Notes: generated by a model not told the origin, from the letters alone. DNA of 23,800 nucleotides from Selenomonadaceae bacterium (GCA_016280345.1 JAEEGN010000263.1:1-23800), one strand, 5' to 3'. Counted from the stretch's first letter, positions 7,332-15,117 are shown. Program-made: numbers and translations.

Positions 7332-7366
7332 AAAAAAGGGCCGTCCCATCTTCTGAGACAGCCCTT
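7332..7366 (-). terminator. Terminator between jag and mnmE
   Basis: On the minus strand a 12-bp stem (two G-U pairs) forms between 7366-7355 and 7347-7336, followed by TTTTTT (7337-7332). It ends the yidC-jag transcript and separates it from mnmE. Confidence 0.8.
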
Positions 7367-7411
7367 CCATACTTCTCTCCTACGGAAACGCCTGCCGCGT
7401 TCCCGGAAAAC

Positions 7412-8083
7412 CTATGCTCTCTCCGGACGGCCGCCCGCTTCCCGGCGCGAATCCCCCCGGCGATACTCGATGACGACCTTGCGATAGGGCTCTTCGCCGG
7501 CGCTGTAAGTCGTGATGACGGGATTGTTCTGCAGGGCCATGTGGATCACCTTGCGTTCGTGGCGATTCATGGGTTCCAGCATGATTCTCCGGCCGGAGCG
7601 CTTCACCTTTTCCGCCAGGCGATGGGCCAGATGCTGTAGCGTCTCTTCCCGGCGCTCCCGGTAATGTTCCACGTCGAGGATGATGTGCGTGCGGTTTTCT
7701 TCAATGCCGCGGTTGGCGGCCAGATTTACCAGATACTGCAGGGCGTCCAGCGTCTGCCCGTGCTTGCCGATCAGGATGCCCAGATGCTCGCCCACCAGGT
7801 TCAGGACGATATGCTCCTCGGTCTCCTTCTTCTCCAGCTGGACGTCGAGCTGCATCTGGCGGAAAATGTTTTGCAGGAAATCCACTGCCTTATCCAGCGG
7901 CGAAAGCTCCAGCACCGTCACGCGGATGCGGGCCTCCCGGCCGCCGATGAAACCCAGGAAGCCCTTGGAGGGCTCCTCCAGAATCTCGAACTTGACGCGG
8001 TCCTCGGGAACGCCGAGTTCCTGAAGCGCCGCCTGACGGGCTTCGTCAATCGTCTTGCCCGTCTTTTCCACACTTAACGCCAT
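7412..8083 (-). CDS. khpB: RNA-binding protein KhpB/Jag
   Basis: This is a 223-aa Jag (SpoIIIJ-associated) protein. Residues 1-55 or so form the Jag-N domain (EKTGKTIDEARQAALQELG ... KGFLGFIGGREARIRV). A KH domain carries LGILIGKHGQTLDALQYL, the GxxG loop being GKHG. A C-terminal R3H domain contains MNRHERKVIHMAL. In Gram-positive bacteria it partners KhpA to bind RNA and influences cell division and envelope synthesis. The ribosome site GGAGG overlaps the yidC stop (TAAGGAGG) and the genes are 12 bp apart, so the pair is co-transcribed and probably coupled. A short C-terminal tail (RRGDSRREAGGRPERA) is charged and probably disordered. Confidence 0.95.
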   Translation of the reverse strand: MALSVEKTGKTIDEARQAALQELGVPEDRVKFEILEEPSKGFLGFIGGREARIRVTVLELSPLDKAVDFLQNIFRQMQLDVQLEKKETEEHIVLNLVGEHLGILIGKHGQTLDALQYLVNLAANRGIEENRTHIILDVEHYRERREETLQHLAHRLAEKVKRSGRRIMLEPMNRHERKVIHMALQNNPVITTYSAGEEPYRKVVIEYRRGDSRREAGGRPERA

Positions 8084-8095
8084 ATCGGCGCCTCC

Positions 8096-8821
8096 TTACC
8101 TGTTTTTCCGGTTCTTGTTCTTCTTGTTCTCCCGGTCCGCCGGCTCCTTCGCCGCGCTGTCGTTCTTTTTCGCCGGCTTGCTCTCATTCCGGAACATATA
8201 CCACTGCTGTACAATCTGTACCACATTCATCGTCACCCAGTAGATGACGAGACCGGCGGCGAAGTTCATGCTCATCCAGCCGATGACGAGCGGCATGACC
8301 ATCATCATCATCTTCGCCTGGGAGTTGTCCATATCCGTTGTCTGCTTGGAAACGAGATACGTCGACAGCGCCGACAGCACCGGCAGGATATAGTAGGGAT
8401 CCTTATCGGAAAGCGACGGCAGCCAGAGGAACGACGGATTGCCCTCGTAGGCGGCGTCCCGGAGGGCGTAGAAAATCGCCATCAGGAACGGCATCTGTAC
8501 CAGAAGCGGCAGGCAGCCCGCCAGGGGATTTACCCCCGCCTCCTGATAGAGCCGCTGCATTTCCTGCTGCATGAGCTGCGGGTTTGTCTTATACTGCTCC
8601 TGCAGCTTTTTCATTTTCGGCTGCAGTTCCTGCATGGCCTTCATGGACTTGATCTGCTTCACCGTCAAGGGATAGAGCAGCATCTTGATGACGATGGTCA
8701 TCAGGATGATCGCCAGACCGTAACTGGGACAGCCGGCCGCGACCGTCAAATGATAGAAGAACTCCATGATGCGCTGCAAGAGATGAACCAAGGGCTCAAA
8801 CAGCGTCCACAAAAAATCCAA
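8096..8821 (-). CDS. yidC: Membrane protein insertase YidC (short Gram-positive/Oxa1 type)
   Basis: YidC/Oxa1 inserts and folds membrane proteins alone or with SecYEG. The 241-aa protein lacks the large periplasmic domain of proteobacterial YidC. Membrane segments are visible at about 38-58 (YGLAIILMTIVIKMLLYPLT, which contains the conserved hydrophilic-groove Lys/Arg region), 100-120 (PLLVQMPFLMAIFYAL), about 145-160 and 175-210. The cytosolic loop EQYKTNPQLMQQEMQRLYQE is typical. The C-terminus is strongly basic (KNKKNKNRKNR-like), as in ribosome-binding tails. No lipobox is seen near the N-terminus. The start is TTG 8821 with AGGA about 8 bp upstream. It lies between yidD and jag in the conserved order. 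Confidence 0.94.
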   Translation of the reverse strand: MDFLWTLFEPLVHLLQRIMEFFYHLTVAAGCPSYGLAIILMTIVIKMLLYPLTVKQIKSMKAMQELQPKMKKLQEQYKTNPQLMQQEMQRLYQEAGVNPLAGCLPLLVQMPFLMAIFYALRDAAYEGNPSFLWLPSLSDKDPYYILPVLSALSTYLVSKQTTDMDNSQAKMMMMVMPLVIGWMSMNFAAGLVIYWVTMNVVQIVQQWYMFRNESKPAKKNDSAAKEPADRENKKNKNRKNR

Positions 8822-8908
8822 AAGATCACATCCTAAACCTGATTCCAGTCAAAGGTCTTTCTCTGGAATCCCCAACAACGCGTTTCCGTTCCCAAAAAGA
8901 GCCCGATC

Positions 8909-9121
8909 TCAGGGAACGGGATCATAGCCGCCCGGATGAAAGGGATGACAGCGGAGAATCCGCTTCGCCGCCAGCCAGCCGCCTTTCACGGCCCCGTACT
9001 TTTCCACCGCCAGCATCGCGTACTCCGAACACGTCGGGATATAGCGGCAACACGGCAATTTGAGCGGTGACAGGAAAACCCGGTAGAACTCGATCAGAAA
9101 AAGCAGGATTTTTTTTGCCAC
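8909..9121 (-). CDS. yidD: Membrane protein insertion efficiency factor YidD
   Basis: YidD is a small amphipathic membrane-associated protein that helps YidC-dependent insertion. The family signature is complete: FYRVFLSPLK, CCRYIPTCSEYA, EKYGAVKGGWLAAKRILRC and HPFHPGGYDPVP. GTG 9121 gives 70 aa and follows GAGGCGG with a 6-bp gap, so I prefer it; a TTG at 9136 overlapping the rnpA stop would give 75 aa. The gene follows rnpA directly. An 87-bp gap to yidC contains an inverted repeat, CCGTTCCC (8886-8893) with GGGAACGG (8912-8919), of unknown role. Confidence 0.93.
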   Translation of the reverse strand: MAKKILLFLIEFYRVFLSPLKLPCCRYIPTCSEYAMLAVEKYGAVKGGWLAAKRILRCHPFHPGGYDPVP

Positions 9122-9132
9122 GGCTGACCGCC

Positions 9133-9480
9133 TCAATCCTCGAAGATGCCCATTTTCTTTCCCAGAGCCCGAAACGCTTTGGCCATCACCGGCTGTTTCA
9201 CGCCCAGCGCGCCCCGACGGGCTACGAGAAGCAGGAAAAGCCCCTCCCTGACCCGCGGCAGCTCCTGGCGGAAACTCTCCCGCATGAGGCGCTTCAATCG
9301 GTTGCGCGTCACCGCGTTGCCGAGTTTCCGGCCAGCGGCAAAGCCGACTCTGGTATCCAGCCCAATCGCTGGAAATACATACAAGACTAAATAGCGGTTT
9401 ACCTCCGAACGGCCTTTCCGGTAAACCTCCTGGAACAGCGACGGCTTTTTCAGCACCCGCCGCTTTGGCAGCCTCAGCAT
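9133..9480 (-). CDS. rnpA: Ribonuclease P protein component
   Basis: RnpA binds the RNase P RNA and the 5' leader of precursor tRNAs. It is 115 aa, typical in length. The RNR motif AGRKLGNAVTRNRLKRLMRE is intact, and the N-terminus (LPKRRVLKKPSLFQEVYRKG) and central FAAGRK strand fit. The ATG 9480 has GAGG about 12 bp upstream, which is rather far. It follows rpmH, from which it is separated by a stem-loop with a T run that may set the rpmH:rnpA ratio. yidD follows immediately. Confidence 0.96.
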   Translation of the reverse strand: MLRLPKRRVLKKPSLFQEVYRKGRSEVNRYLVLYVFPAIGLDTRVGFAAGRKLGNAVTRNRLKRLMRESFRQELPRVREGLFLLLVARRGALGVKQPVMAKAFRALGKKMGIFED

Positions 9481-9538
9481 CTAAGAAAGAACCTCATTTT
9501 TTTCGGAATTTCCGGGCGCTTCCTGGTTTTCCCCATGG

Positions 9539-9565
9539 AAAAAATAGGTCACCTAAGTGACCTAT
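9539..9565 (-). terminator. Stem-loop/attenuator between rpmH and rnpA
   Basis: ATAGGTCAC (9544-9552) pairs perfectly with GTGACCTAT (9557-9565) around a 4-nt loop. On the minus strand six Ts (9544-9539) follow. It lies 3 bp after the rpmH stop. Since rnpA has no obvious promoter of its own, it may act as a partial terminator that makes L34 more abundant than RnpA. Confidence 0.75.
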
Positions 9566-9567
9566 CC

Positions 9568-9702
9568 TCAAGCCGACAGTCTCTTTCTGCCCTTCTGGCG
9601 ACGGCGCTTCAGAACCAGACGGCCGCCTTTCGTCTTCATTCTCTCGCGGAAGCCGTGCGTGACTTTGCGCCAGTGCTTATTCGGCTGATATGTCCTCTTC
9701 AA
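9568..9702 (-). CDS. rpmH: 50S ribosomal protein L34
   Basis: The gene encodes 44 aa. The product begins MKRTYQPNKHWRKVTHGF, continues RERMKTKGGRLVLKRRRQKG and ends RKRLSA, an almost canonical L34. The start codon is TTG 9702, with GAGGAGGT seven bases upstream. The protein lies near the exit tunnel region of the 50S subunit. Its promoter (9776-9804) is close to consensus, and the gene is first in the rpmH-rnpA-yidD-yidC-jag unit, diverging from dnaA. Confidence 0.97.
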   Translation of the reverse strand: MKRTYQPNKHWRKVTHGFRERMKTKGGRLVLKRRRQKGRKRLSA

Positions 9703-9775
9703 CTGCTACACCTCCTCATCCCATACGATAAAGCGGCAGGAAATATCCGGCCGCTCTCAAAGGCTCGTAAACAGA

Positions 9776-9804
9776 ATTATAGCCTACCACCCGGAAGGTG
9801 TCAA
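9776..9804 (-). promoter_or_regulatory. rpmH promoter, consensus sigma-A type
   Basis: On the minus strand TTGACA (9804-9799) and TATAAT (9781-9776) match consensus perfectly, with a 17-bp spacer. The expected start near 9769 gives a leader of about 67 nt. It is the strongest-looking promoter in the window, suiting a ribosomal protein. Confidence 0.9.
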
Positions 9805-9867
9805 GGTTTTCCCGGCCGCCCGGAAAATTATTTTCCGTCATAATCTGATCCGTCTTCCCTTCTCCAA

Positions 9868-10010
9868 AATCTTTTATCAAAAAACGGTTGATAACTTTTT
9901 CCGAGTTTGATAAACTGTCTTGTGTCTGAAAATGAACTGTAAAATAATAGAACTTACGGTCTTTTATTAATGATTTATTCACAATTGTTGATAACGGTGT
10001 GGATAAAAGG
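9868..10010. other. Origin sub-region upstream of dnaA (DnaA boxes)
   Basis: This AT-rich stretch holds two perfect DnaA boxes (TTATNCACA): TTATTCACA at 9975-9983 and TGTGGATAA (reverse) at 9998-10006. Near-matches are TGTTGATAA at 9986-9994 and several TTGATAA/TTATCAA units at 9874-9880, 9888-9894 and 9907-9913. It corresponds to the incA/B side of a bipartite Bacillus-type oriC and probably also mediates dnaA autoregulation. Confidence 0.75.
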
Positions 10011-10042
10011 CGTCGTATTTTCTATTGAAAGGATTTTGCACT

Positions 10043-11479
10043 ATGGAACAGACAGGATTAGAGGATATCTGGCGTCAGGTCCTCGACAGGCTCCGTGAAA
10101 ATATCGCCGAGAACGCCTGCCAGCGGTGGCTCGTCCCCATCCAGCCACAATCGCTGACCGATACGGTTCTGACGCTGGGAACGCCGAATAAATTCACCAA
10201 GGATTATATAGAAGGGCGTTATATCCCTTTCATTCAGGACGCCAGCGAGAAGACCACCGGCCGGAAGCTGGAAATCAAGCTCGTCAGCCTGGAACTGGAA
10301 GGAAAGGGAATCACCTATGACGACTTTTCTCCTTCCCCGGAAACGCCGGTGAAGAAAGACAGGGAAATATCCCTTTTCGCCTCCTCTTCCGGCGATTCGC
10401 ACGAAAAGGGAAGCGCTTCGGAGACGTCGCTTTCCCCCATCGCGCCGGGAGACGCGTCTTCCCTGAATCCCCGCTATACCTTTGACAATTTCGTCACCGG
10501 CACTTCCAACAATTTCGCTCACGCGGCGGCCTACGCTGTCTCCATGTCGCCGGGCACCGTCTATAATCCGCTGTTCATGTACGGCGGCGTCGGCCTCGGC
10601 AAGACGCATCTGATGCACGCCATCGGCAACCAGATACTGAAGAACAACCCGGAAATGCGGGTCCTTTATATCTCCAGCGAGAAGTTCACCAACGAGTTCA
10701 TCAATTCCATCGTCAACGGCAATCCGGAGGCCTTTCGTCAGAAGTACCGGACCATCGACGTGCTGCTGGTGGATGATATCCAGTTCCTTTACAAGAAGGA
10801 GCAGACGCAGGAGGAATTCTTCCATACCTTCAACGCGCTGTTCGACGCGAAAAAGGCCATCATCCTCTCCAGCGACCGCCATCCCCGCGCCATCCAGACG
10901 TTGGAAGACCGCCTGCGTTCCCGCTTCGAGTGGGGCCTCATCACCGACATTCAGGCGCCGGATCTCGAGACCCGTATCGCCATCCTGAAGAAGAAAGCGA
11001 TCATCGATAACCTCGACGTCCCGAACGAGGTACTCTATTATATTGCCAGCCGCATCGACAACAACATCCGGGAGTTGGAAGGCGCTTTGACGCGGGTCGT
11101 GGCCTACGCCTCGCTGAACAAGCAGAAAATCACCACGGAAATCGTCGCCGAAGCGATGAAAAACGTTTATCCCAACCAAAAGACCCGGGAAATCACCCTG
11201 GAGCTGATACAGGAGATCGTCGCCTCCTATTTCAAGCTGACCGTCAACGACTTCATCTCCAAGAAGCGCACCCGGGACCTCGCTTTCGCGCGTCAGGTCG
11301 CCATGTACCTCTGCCGCGAGCTCACCGATATCTCGCTGCCGCAGATTGGCGAGCGGTTCGGCGGCCGCGATCACACCACGGTCATCCACGCCTGCAAGAC
11401 GGTCAACCGCGAGCGGCAGGAAAACGGCGATACCGATAAGGCCATCCGGGAGCTCATCGAGCGGATTCAGCAATCCTGA
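10043..11479 (+). CDS. dnaA: Chromosomal replication initiator protein DnaA
   Basis: DnaA binds DnaA boxes, forms an ATP-dependent filament, melts the origin and recruits the helicase. The protein is 478 aa from ATG 10043 (GAAAGGA upstream); an upstream in-frame TTG (10025) overlaps that ribosome site. Domain I spans about 1-85. Domain II is a Ser/Pro-rich linker, about 90-140. Domain III is the AAA+ core from NPRYTFDNFV, with Walker A GGVGLGKT (181-188), Walker B VLLVDDIQF (240-248) and arginine-finger region RLRSRFEWGL. Domain IV carries the box-binding signature GGRDHTTVIHACKTVN (440-455). It is flanked by box clusters on both sides and diverges from rpmH. Confidence 0.99.
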   Translation: MEQTGLEDIWRQVLDRLRENIAENACQRWLVPIQPQSLTDTVLTLGTPNKFTKDYIEGRYIPFIQDASEKTTGRKLEIKLVSLELEGKGITYDDFSPSPETPVKKDREISLFASSSGDSHEKGSASETSLSPIAPGDASSLNPRYTFDNFVTGTSNNFAHAAAYAVSMSPGTVYNPLFMYGGVGLGKTHLMHAIGNQILKNNPEMRVLYISSEKFTNEFINSIVNGNPEAFRQKYRTIDVLLVDDIQFLYKKEQTQEEFFHTFNALFDAKKAIILSSDRHPRAIQTLEDRLRSRFEWGLITDIQAPDLETRIAILKKKAIIDNLDVPNEVLYYIASRIDNNIRELEGALTRVVAYASLNKQKITTEIVAEAMKNVYPNQKTREITLELIQEIVASYFKLTVNDFISKKRTRDLAFARQVAMYLCRELTDISLPQIGERFGGRDHTTVIHACKTVNRERQENGDTDKAIRELIERIQQS

Positions 11480-11503
11480 CGGAAAAAGGATTTTTCCTTT
11501 CTC

Positions 11504-11706
11504 TGTGAATAAGCCGTTGACGGACCTGTCAAAGGAATGTGGATAAGGAAGGAAAAACGGTTATCCTGTTGACGCAGTGGATAACCGTTTCCTGTTTATG
11601 AACATCTTATCCTCTCCCGCAATCTCCTTTTTCCGGCCGCGTTCTGCCCTTATTCACATTTCCACAGTCCCTATGACTACTTCTACTATTTTTTATATAT
11701 TTTATC
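11504..11706. other. oriC unwinding region between dnaA and dnaN
   Basis: DnaA boxes: TGTGAATAA (11504-11512), TGTGGATAA (11538-11546), AGTGGATAA (11576-11584, one mismatch) and TTATTCACA (11650-11658). A degenerate box, ATTTCCACA, follows at 11658-11666. After a short GTCCC comes CTATGACTACTTCTACTA (11671-11688). On the other strand this is a series of TAG-type triplets, matching the DnaA-trio motif. An AT-only tract (about 11686-11705, TTTTTTATATATTTTA) follows as the unwinding element. The box, GC spacer, trio and AT order closely resembles that of B. subtilis. Confidence 0.88.
11555..11590. repeat. Inverted repeat within oriC containing DnaA-box-like arms
   Basis: AAACGGTTATCC (11555-11566) and GGATAACCGTTT (11579-11590) are perfect 12-bp inverted arms with a 12-bp centre. 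The right arm overlaps the near-box AGTGGATAA and the left arm holds TTATCCTGT. No T run follows, so it is not an obvious terminator for dnaA. Confidence 0.75.
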
Positions 11707-11776
11707 CGTGTTAATAAAAGAGCGGGGGACAGATTTCCCGTTCCCGGAATCGAGATTCAGAAAGAGGTGCGTACCC

Positions 11777-12892
11777 TTGAAATTTCAATGCAACAAGAAC
11801 GATCTCGTCCAGGCGTTGCAGATTGTCAGCCGGGCTGTCGCCAGCAAACCCCAGACGCCGATCCTTTCCGGCATCCATTTGATTGCCAAAGGGGATACGC
11901 TGGAAATGGAGGCCACCGATTACGAGATCGGCATCGTCTGCCGCATCGACGCGGATATCGAGCAGGAGGGAGAATCGGTGCTTTCGGGCCGTTACCTGCA
12001 GGAAGTGTCCCGCAATCTGCCCGACAGTGAAATCGTTTTCGAGCAGTCCGCGGAAGAGCCGACCATCCATATCCGTTCCGGCGCAGCCAATTTCACGCTG
12101 CTGGGCATGGCGGCCCGGGATTTTCCCGGCGTCCGGAAAATCGAGGAAAAGGTCAGCTTCACCATCAGGAATACGGCCCTCAGCAAGATCGTCCGCAAGA
12201 CGTCATTTTCCTGCTCCACCGACGAGGCGCGTCCCATCTTCACCGGCTGTCTGATGGAGCTGGCGGAGGAATCCATCAAGATGGTGGCGACCAATACCCA
12301 TCGCCTTTCGCTGGAGGAGGAAACGCTGTCTTCGTTCAGCGGCCAGCCCCAGCAATCCATCGTTCCGGCCCGTATCCTCGGAGAGCTCATGCATACGCTG
12401 TCCTCTGAAATTCCGACTGACGTCGTCGTGAAATGTAACTATAACGAAATCAGCTTTTCCTTTGACAATATCTTTCTGATGTCCCGTCTCATCGAGGGCC
12501 AGTTCCCGGACTACCGCCGCGTCATTCCGACGGATTTCCGGACGAACGTCATCCTGAAACGGACCGATTTCCTCGCGGCGGTGAGCCGTGTTTCCCTGAT
12601 TGCCCGTTCTTCGGAATACAATACCATCCGGCTGGAGTTCAGCGACGGCAAGGTCCATATTTCCTCGAACAATCCTGAAATCGGCAACGCGGAGGAGACG
12701 GTTACGGCAGCCATCGACGGCCCGGATATCGTGATTGCCTTCAATGCCGTCTACGTCAACGACGTCTTGAAGAACATGGATAGCGAATCGTTCCGCTTTT
12801 CCATGAGCGAGCCCCTGAAACCGGCGATGATCCGGGAATTTGAAGGGGACGAGGCCTTCCTCTACGTCATTACGCCGGTGAAAACGCACTGA
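11777..12892 (+). CDS. dnaN: DNA polymerase III beta sliding clamp
   Basis: DnaN forms the ring-shaped dimer that tethers polymerase III to DNA. From TTG 11777 (GAGGTG seven bases upstream) the product is 371 aa, the normal size, starting MKFQCNKNDLVQALQIVSRA. Three clamp repeats are recognisable, with conserved pieces SRAVASKPQTPILSGI, VATNTHRLS and the C-terminal MSEPLKPAMIRE...YVITPV. The longer frame back to 11708 covers the origin unwinding region and is rejected. It starts the replication operon, with yaaA 7 bp downstream. Confidence 0.98.
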   Translation: MKFQCNKNDLVQALQIVSRAVASKPQTPILSGIHLIAKGDTLEMEATDYEIGIVCRIDADIEQEGESVLSGRYLQEVSRNLPDSEIVFEQSAEEPTIHIRSGAANFTLLGMAARDFPGVRKIEEKVSFTIRNTALSKIVRKTSFSCSTDEARPIFTGCLMELAEESIKMVATNTHRLSLEEETLSSFSGQPQQSIVPARILGELMHTLSSEIPTDVVVKCNYNEISFSFDNIFLMSRLIEGQFPDYRRVIPTDFRTNVILKRTDFLAAVSRVSLIARSSEYNTIRLEFSDGKVHISSNNPEIGNAEETVTAAIDGPDIVIAFNAVYVNDVLKNMDSESFRFSMSEPLKPAMIREFEGDEAFLYVITPVKTH

Positions 12893-12899
12893 GGATACT

Positions 12900-13124
12900 A
12901 TGGAACAAGTGAAAATCAGGACGGCGGAAATCCAGCTCGACCAGTTCCTGAAGCTGGCCGGCGCGGTCATGAGCGGCGGCCAGGTGAAAGAGCTCGTTCG
13001 GGAGGGACGCGTCCTTCGCAACGGTGAGAAAGAGACGGCCCGCCGGCGAAAGCTCCGTCCCGGCGACGTCGTGAAGGTGGAGGACGAAAGCGGAAGCCGT
13101 TCCTATCAGGTCGCAGGGGAATAG
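12900..13124 (+). CDS. yaaA: S4 domain protein YaaA (RlbA-like)
   Basis: This is a 74-aa S4-like RNA-binding domain protein of the YaaA type always found between dnaN and recF in Firmicutes. The core reads IQLDQFLKLAGAVMSGGQVK, then ELVREGRVLRNGEKETARRR and KLRPGDVV. The S4 fold binds structured RNA. The precise role is poorly known; a ribosome-related one is suggested for the family. It lies 7 bp after dnaN and 3 bp before recF, so it is surely in the same transcript. Confidence 0.93.
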   Translation: MEQVKIRTAEIQLDQFLKLAGAVMSGGQVKELVREGRVLRNGEKETARRRKLRPGDVVKVEDESGSRSYQVAGE

Positions 13125-13127
13125 ACG

Positions 13128-14234
13128 ATGGAAGTGCGCGGGATCGAGCTGGTGAATTATCGGAATTATACCGCCCAGTCGCTGACGGCGGCGCCGGACG
13201 TCAACGTTTTTCTCGGTCCGAATGCCCAGGGGAAGACGAATATACTGGAAGCGGTCTATTACGCCGCCCTCGGTCGGTCCCACCGCACCAACGCGGACAG
13301 CGAGCTCATTCGCTGGGAGGAGGAAAGCGCCCGGGTGCGACTGGATTTCGTGCGCCTGGGCGTGGAAAATACGCTGGAATTCCGGTTCCATCGCGGCCGG
13401 CGGCGGCAGATCCTCTATAACGGCCAGTCCATTCCCACCCGGGATCTGGTAGGCGCGATCAACGTTGTGCTCTTCTCGCCCGAGGATCTCTTTCTGGTCA
13501 AAGGCGCGCCGCAGGGTCGGCGGCGTTTCCTCGATATGGAGATTTCCCAGGCGGACCCAAAGTATTTTCACGATCTTGCCATCTATACCCGGCTCATTTC
13601 CCAGCGGAATACCCTGCTGAAGCGCTTGCGGGAGCGGCCGCAGGAGCGCTCCGCCCTGGAGCCCTGGGACGTCCAGGTGGCGGAATACGCGGCCCGGGTG
13701 GTAGAGAAGCGGCGGGCGGCGGTGAAAAAATTCGACCGGCTGGCGGGCGAGATGCAGCGGCATCTTTCCGGGGAAGCGGAGACGCTGACCGTCCGTTACG
13801 AGGTTCACGGGCTTTCGGAGGAAACCGTGACAGAAGGGCTCGTTTCGTGGTATAATCGAAGATTGAAAGAGACGGCCGCGTTGGATATCCGACGCGGCGC
13901 TACCGGTGTTGGTCCCCACCGCGACGATCTGGCCCTGCTGGTCAACGGCACCGATCTCCGCTCTTTCGGTTCCCAGGGACAGCAGCGCACCGGCGCCCTG
14001 GCCCTGAAGCTGGCGGAGCTTTCCTTCCTGCGGGAGGAAACGGGCGAATATCCCATTCTGCTTCTGGACGACGTCATGAGCGAATTGGACCGGGGACGGC
14101 GGCAGGAACTCCTGTCTTTCATCCGGCAGCAACGCATCCAGACGTTCATCACCGCCACCGAGGAAGAATACTTTCCGACGGAGCGGTTCGGTTCCTGGTT
14201 CCGGGTGGAAGCGGGGCACGTATCAGCGGGGTGA
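13128..14234 (+). CDS. recF: DNA replication and repair protein RecF
   Basis: RecF is an SMC-like ABC ATPase that, with RecO and RecR, loads RecA at gaps. It is 368 aa, a usual length. Walker A GPNAQGKT is at 30-37. The family motif VLFSPEDLFLVKGAPQGRRRFLD follows in two parts (VLFSPEDLFLVKG and PQGRRRFLDMEI), then the ABC signature FGSQGQQRTGALALKLAE, Walker B ILLLDDVMSELD and the D-loop region, and FITATEEEYF near the end. The N-terminus VRGIELVNYRNYTAQSL is typical. It overlaps no neighbour but is spaced 3-4 bp from yaaA and the DUF721 gene. Confidence 0.98.
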   Translation: MEVRGIELVNYRNYTAQSLTAAPDVNVFLGPNAQGKTNILEAVYYAALGRSHRTNADSELIRWEEESARVRLDFVRLGVENTLEFRFHRGRRRQILYNGQSIPTRDLVGAINVVLFSPEDLFLVKGAPQGRRRFLDMEISQADPKYFHDLAIYTRLISQRNTLLKRLRERPQERSALEPWDVQVAEYAARVVEKRRAAVKKFDRLAGEMQRHLSGEAETLTVRYEVHGLSEETVTEGLVSWYNRRLKETAALDIRRGATGVGPHRDDLALLVNGTDLRSFGSQGQQRTGALALKLAELSFLREETGEYPILLLDDVMSELDRGRRQELLSFIRQQRIQTFITATEEEYFPTERFGSWFRVEAGHVSAG

Positions 14235-14238
14235 GGAA

Positions 14239-15117
14239 ATGGCGCAGGCGATGGAGTCCGTGAAGGAGATTCTGCCGCAGATGGCGGCGTCTTTGACCGG
14301 GCGCCGGGAATATCAGTCGCATCTGCTGTTCCATCACTGGCAGGAGATTGCCGGGGAGAACGTCGCCCGCCACGTGCGTCCGGCGCGTCTCGATTTCTCC
14401 GTCCTCTATCTCGCCGCCGACGCGCCCGCCTGGGCCAATGAACTCCGCTACATGGAGCGGACCCTCATCGATAAAATCAACGCCTTTGTCTGCCGGGAAC
14501 TGGTGAAGGAAATCCGCTTCACCGCTGATAAAGGCAAGGAAAGGACGGCTCCGCCGGTTCCGCCGGAATTGCCGGAGAAAAGAATGCCGTTGCCGGAGAC
14601 GGAGGAAAGGAAGCAGGCGAAGGCGGCCTGCGAAGCGATTGGAGACGCGGAAATACGGCAGGCCGCTTCGGAAGCCCTGGCGCAAAACCTGGCCCGGCGG
14701 CGGGGTCTGGAAGGCGAATACCATGCCTGCGCTGTCTGCGGCGCTCTTTGTCCGCGAGAAAACAGGCTTTGCCCTGTCTGCGAGCGTAAGGAACAGCAGG
14801 AATTCCACCTCCGCGTCCGCCGTCTTCTGGAGAACCAGCCGTGGCTGAAATATCACCAGATTTACGAAAAGACCGGCGCCTCGGCGGATATCGTGTGGGA
14901 AGAACGGACGCGGCTGATGCAGGTGATTGCCGGCAGCATGGAAGCCGGCGATACGCAGGCGCCCGGCATTGCCCGTTTCGTCATGCTCGCTGCCGGCGTC
15001 CGGCCCGAAGAGCTGACGGATACGCTCGTACAGAAAATCTTGAAGCGGTACCGCTTCAATTTCAAGCCGCCGTCCCGCAAGACGGGGAAGAAGGTTCCTT
15101 ACAGGCGGCGTTTCTAG
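14239..15117 (+). CDS. DUF721/DciA-like protein with zinc-ribbon-like C-terminus
   Basis: This 292-aa protein has an N-terminal DUF721 domain (about 1-95). Key segments are FHHWQEIAGENVARHVRPAR, LDFSVLYLAADAPAWANELR and LIDKINAFV. DUF721 is the DciA family, a helicase-loading or helicase-associated protein in many bacteria. A Pro/Glu-rich linker (100-125) follows. Next come four cysteines in CxxC (C164, C167) and CPVC (C178, C181), a likely zinc ribbon, then a conserved-looking helical segment (WLKYHQIYEKTGASADIVW). DciA proteins are usually much shorter, around 100-170 aa, so the C-terminal half is an addition. It lies 4 bp after recF within the replication operon, supporting a replication role. 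Whether it loads DnaB here is inference. Confidence 0.85.
   Translation: MAQAMESVKEILPQMAASLTGRREYQSHLLFHHWQEIAGENVARHVRPARLDFSVLYLAADAPAWANELRYMERTLIDKINAFVCRELVKEIRFTADKGKERTAPPVPPELPEKRMPLPETEERKQAKAACEAIGDAEIRQAASEALAQNLARRRGLEGEYHACAVCGALCPRENRLCPVCERKEQQEFHLRVRRLLENQPWLKYHQIYEKTGASADIVWEERTRLMQVIAGSMEAGDTQAPGIARFVMLAAGVRPEELTDTLVQKILKRYRFNFKPPSRKTGKKVPYRRRF

Noticed and set aside
7287..7370. Longer mnmE start
   Set aside because: The extension is encoded across a terminator hairpin and the ribosome site of ATG 7286, and does not match the family N-terminus.
8886..8919. Inverted repeat around the yidD stop as a terminator
   Set aside because: The loop is 18 nt and no T run follows the stem in the direction of transcription; left as an unexplained repeat.
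10058..11473. Minus-strand open frame opposite dnaA
   Set aside because: Shadow of dnaA with no start signals; dnaA itself is certain.
11481..11498. dnaA terminator (GGAAAAA/TTTTTCC)
   Set aside because: The stem is short and almost all A-T, too weak to call.
11708..11776. Longer dnaN start
   Set aside because: It lies next to the origin unwinding region, and the TTG at 11777 with GAGGTG gives the canonical clamp N-terminus.
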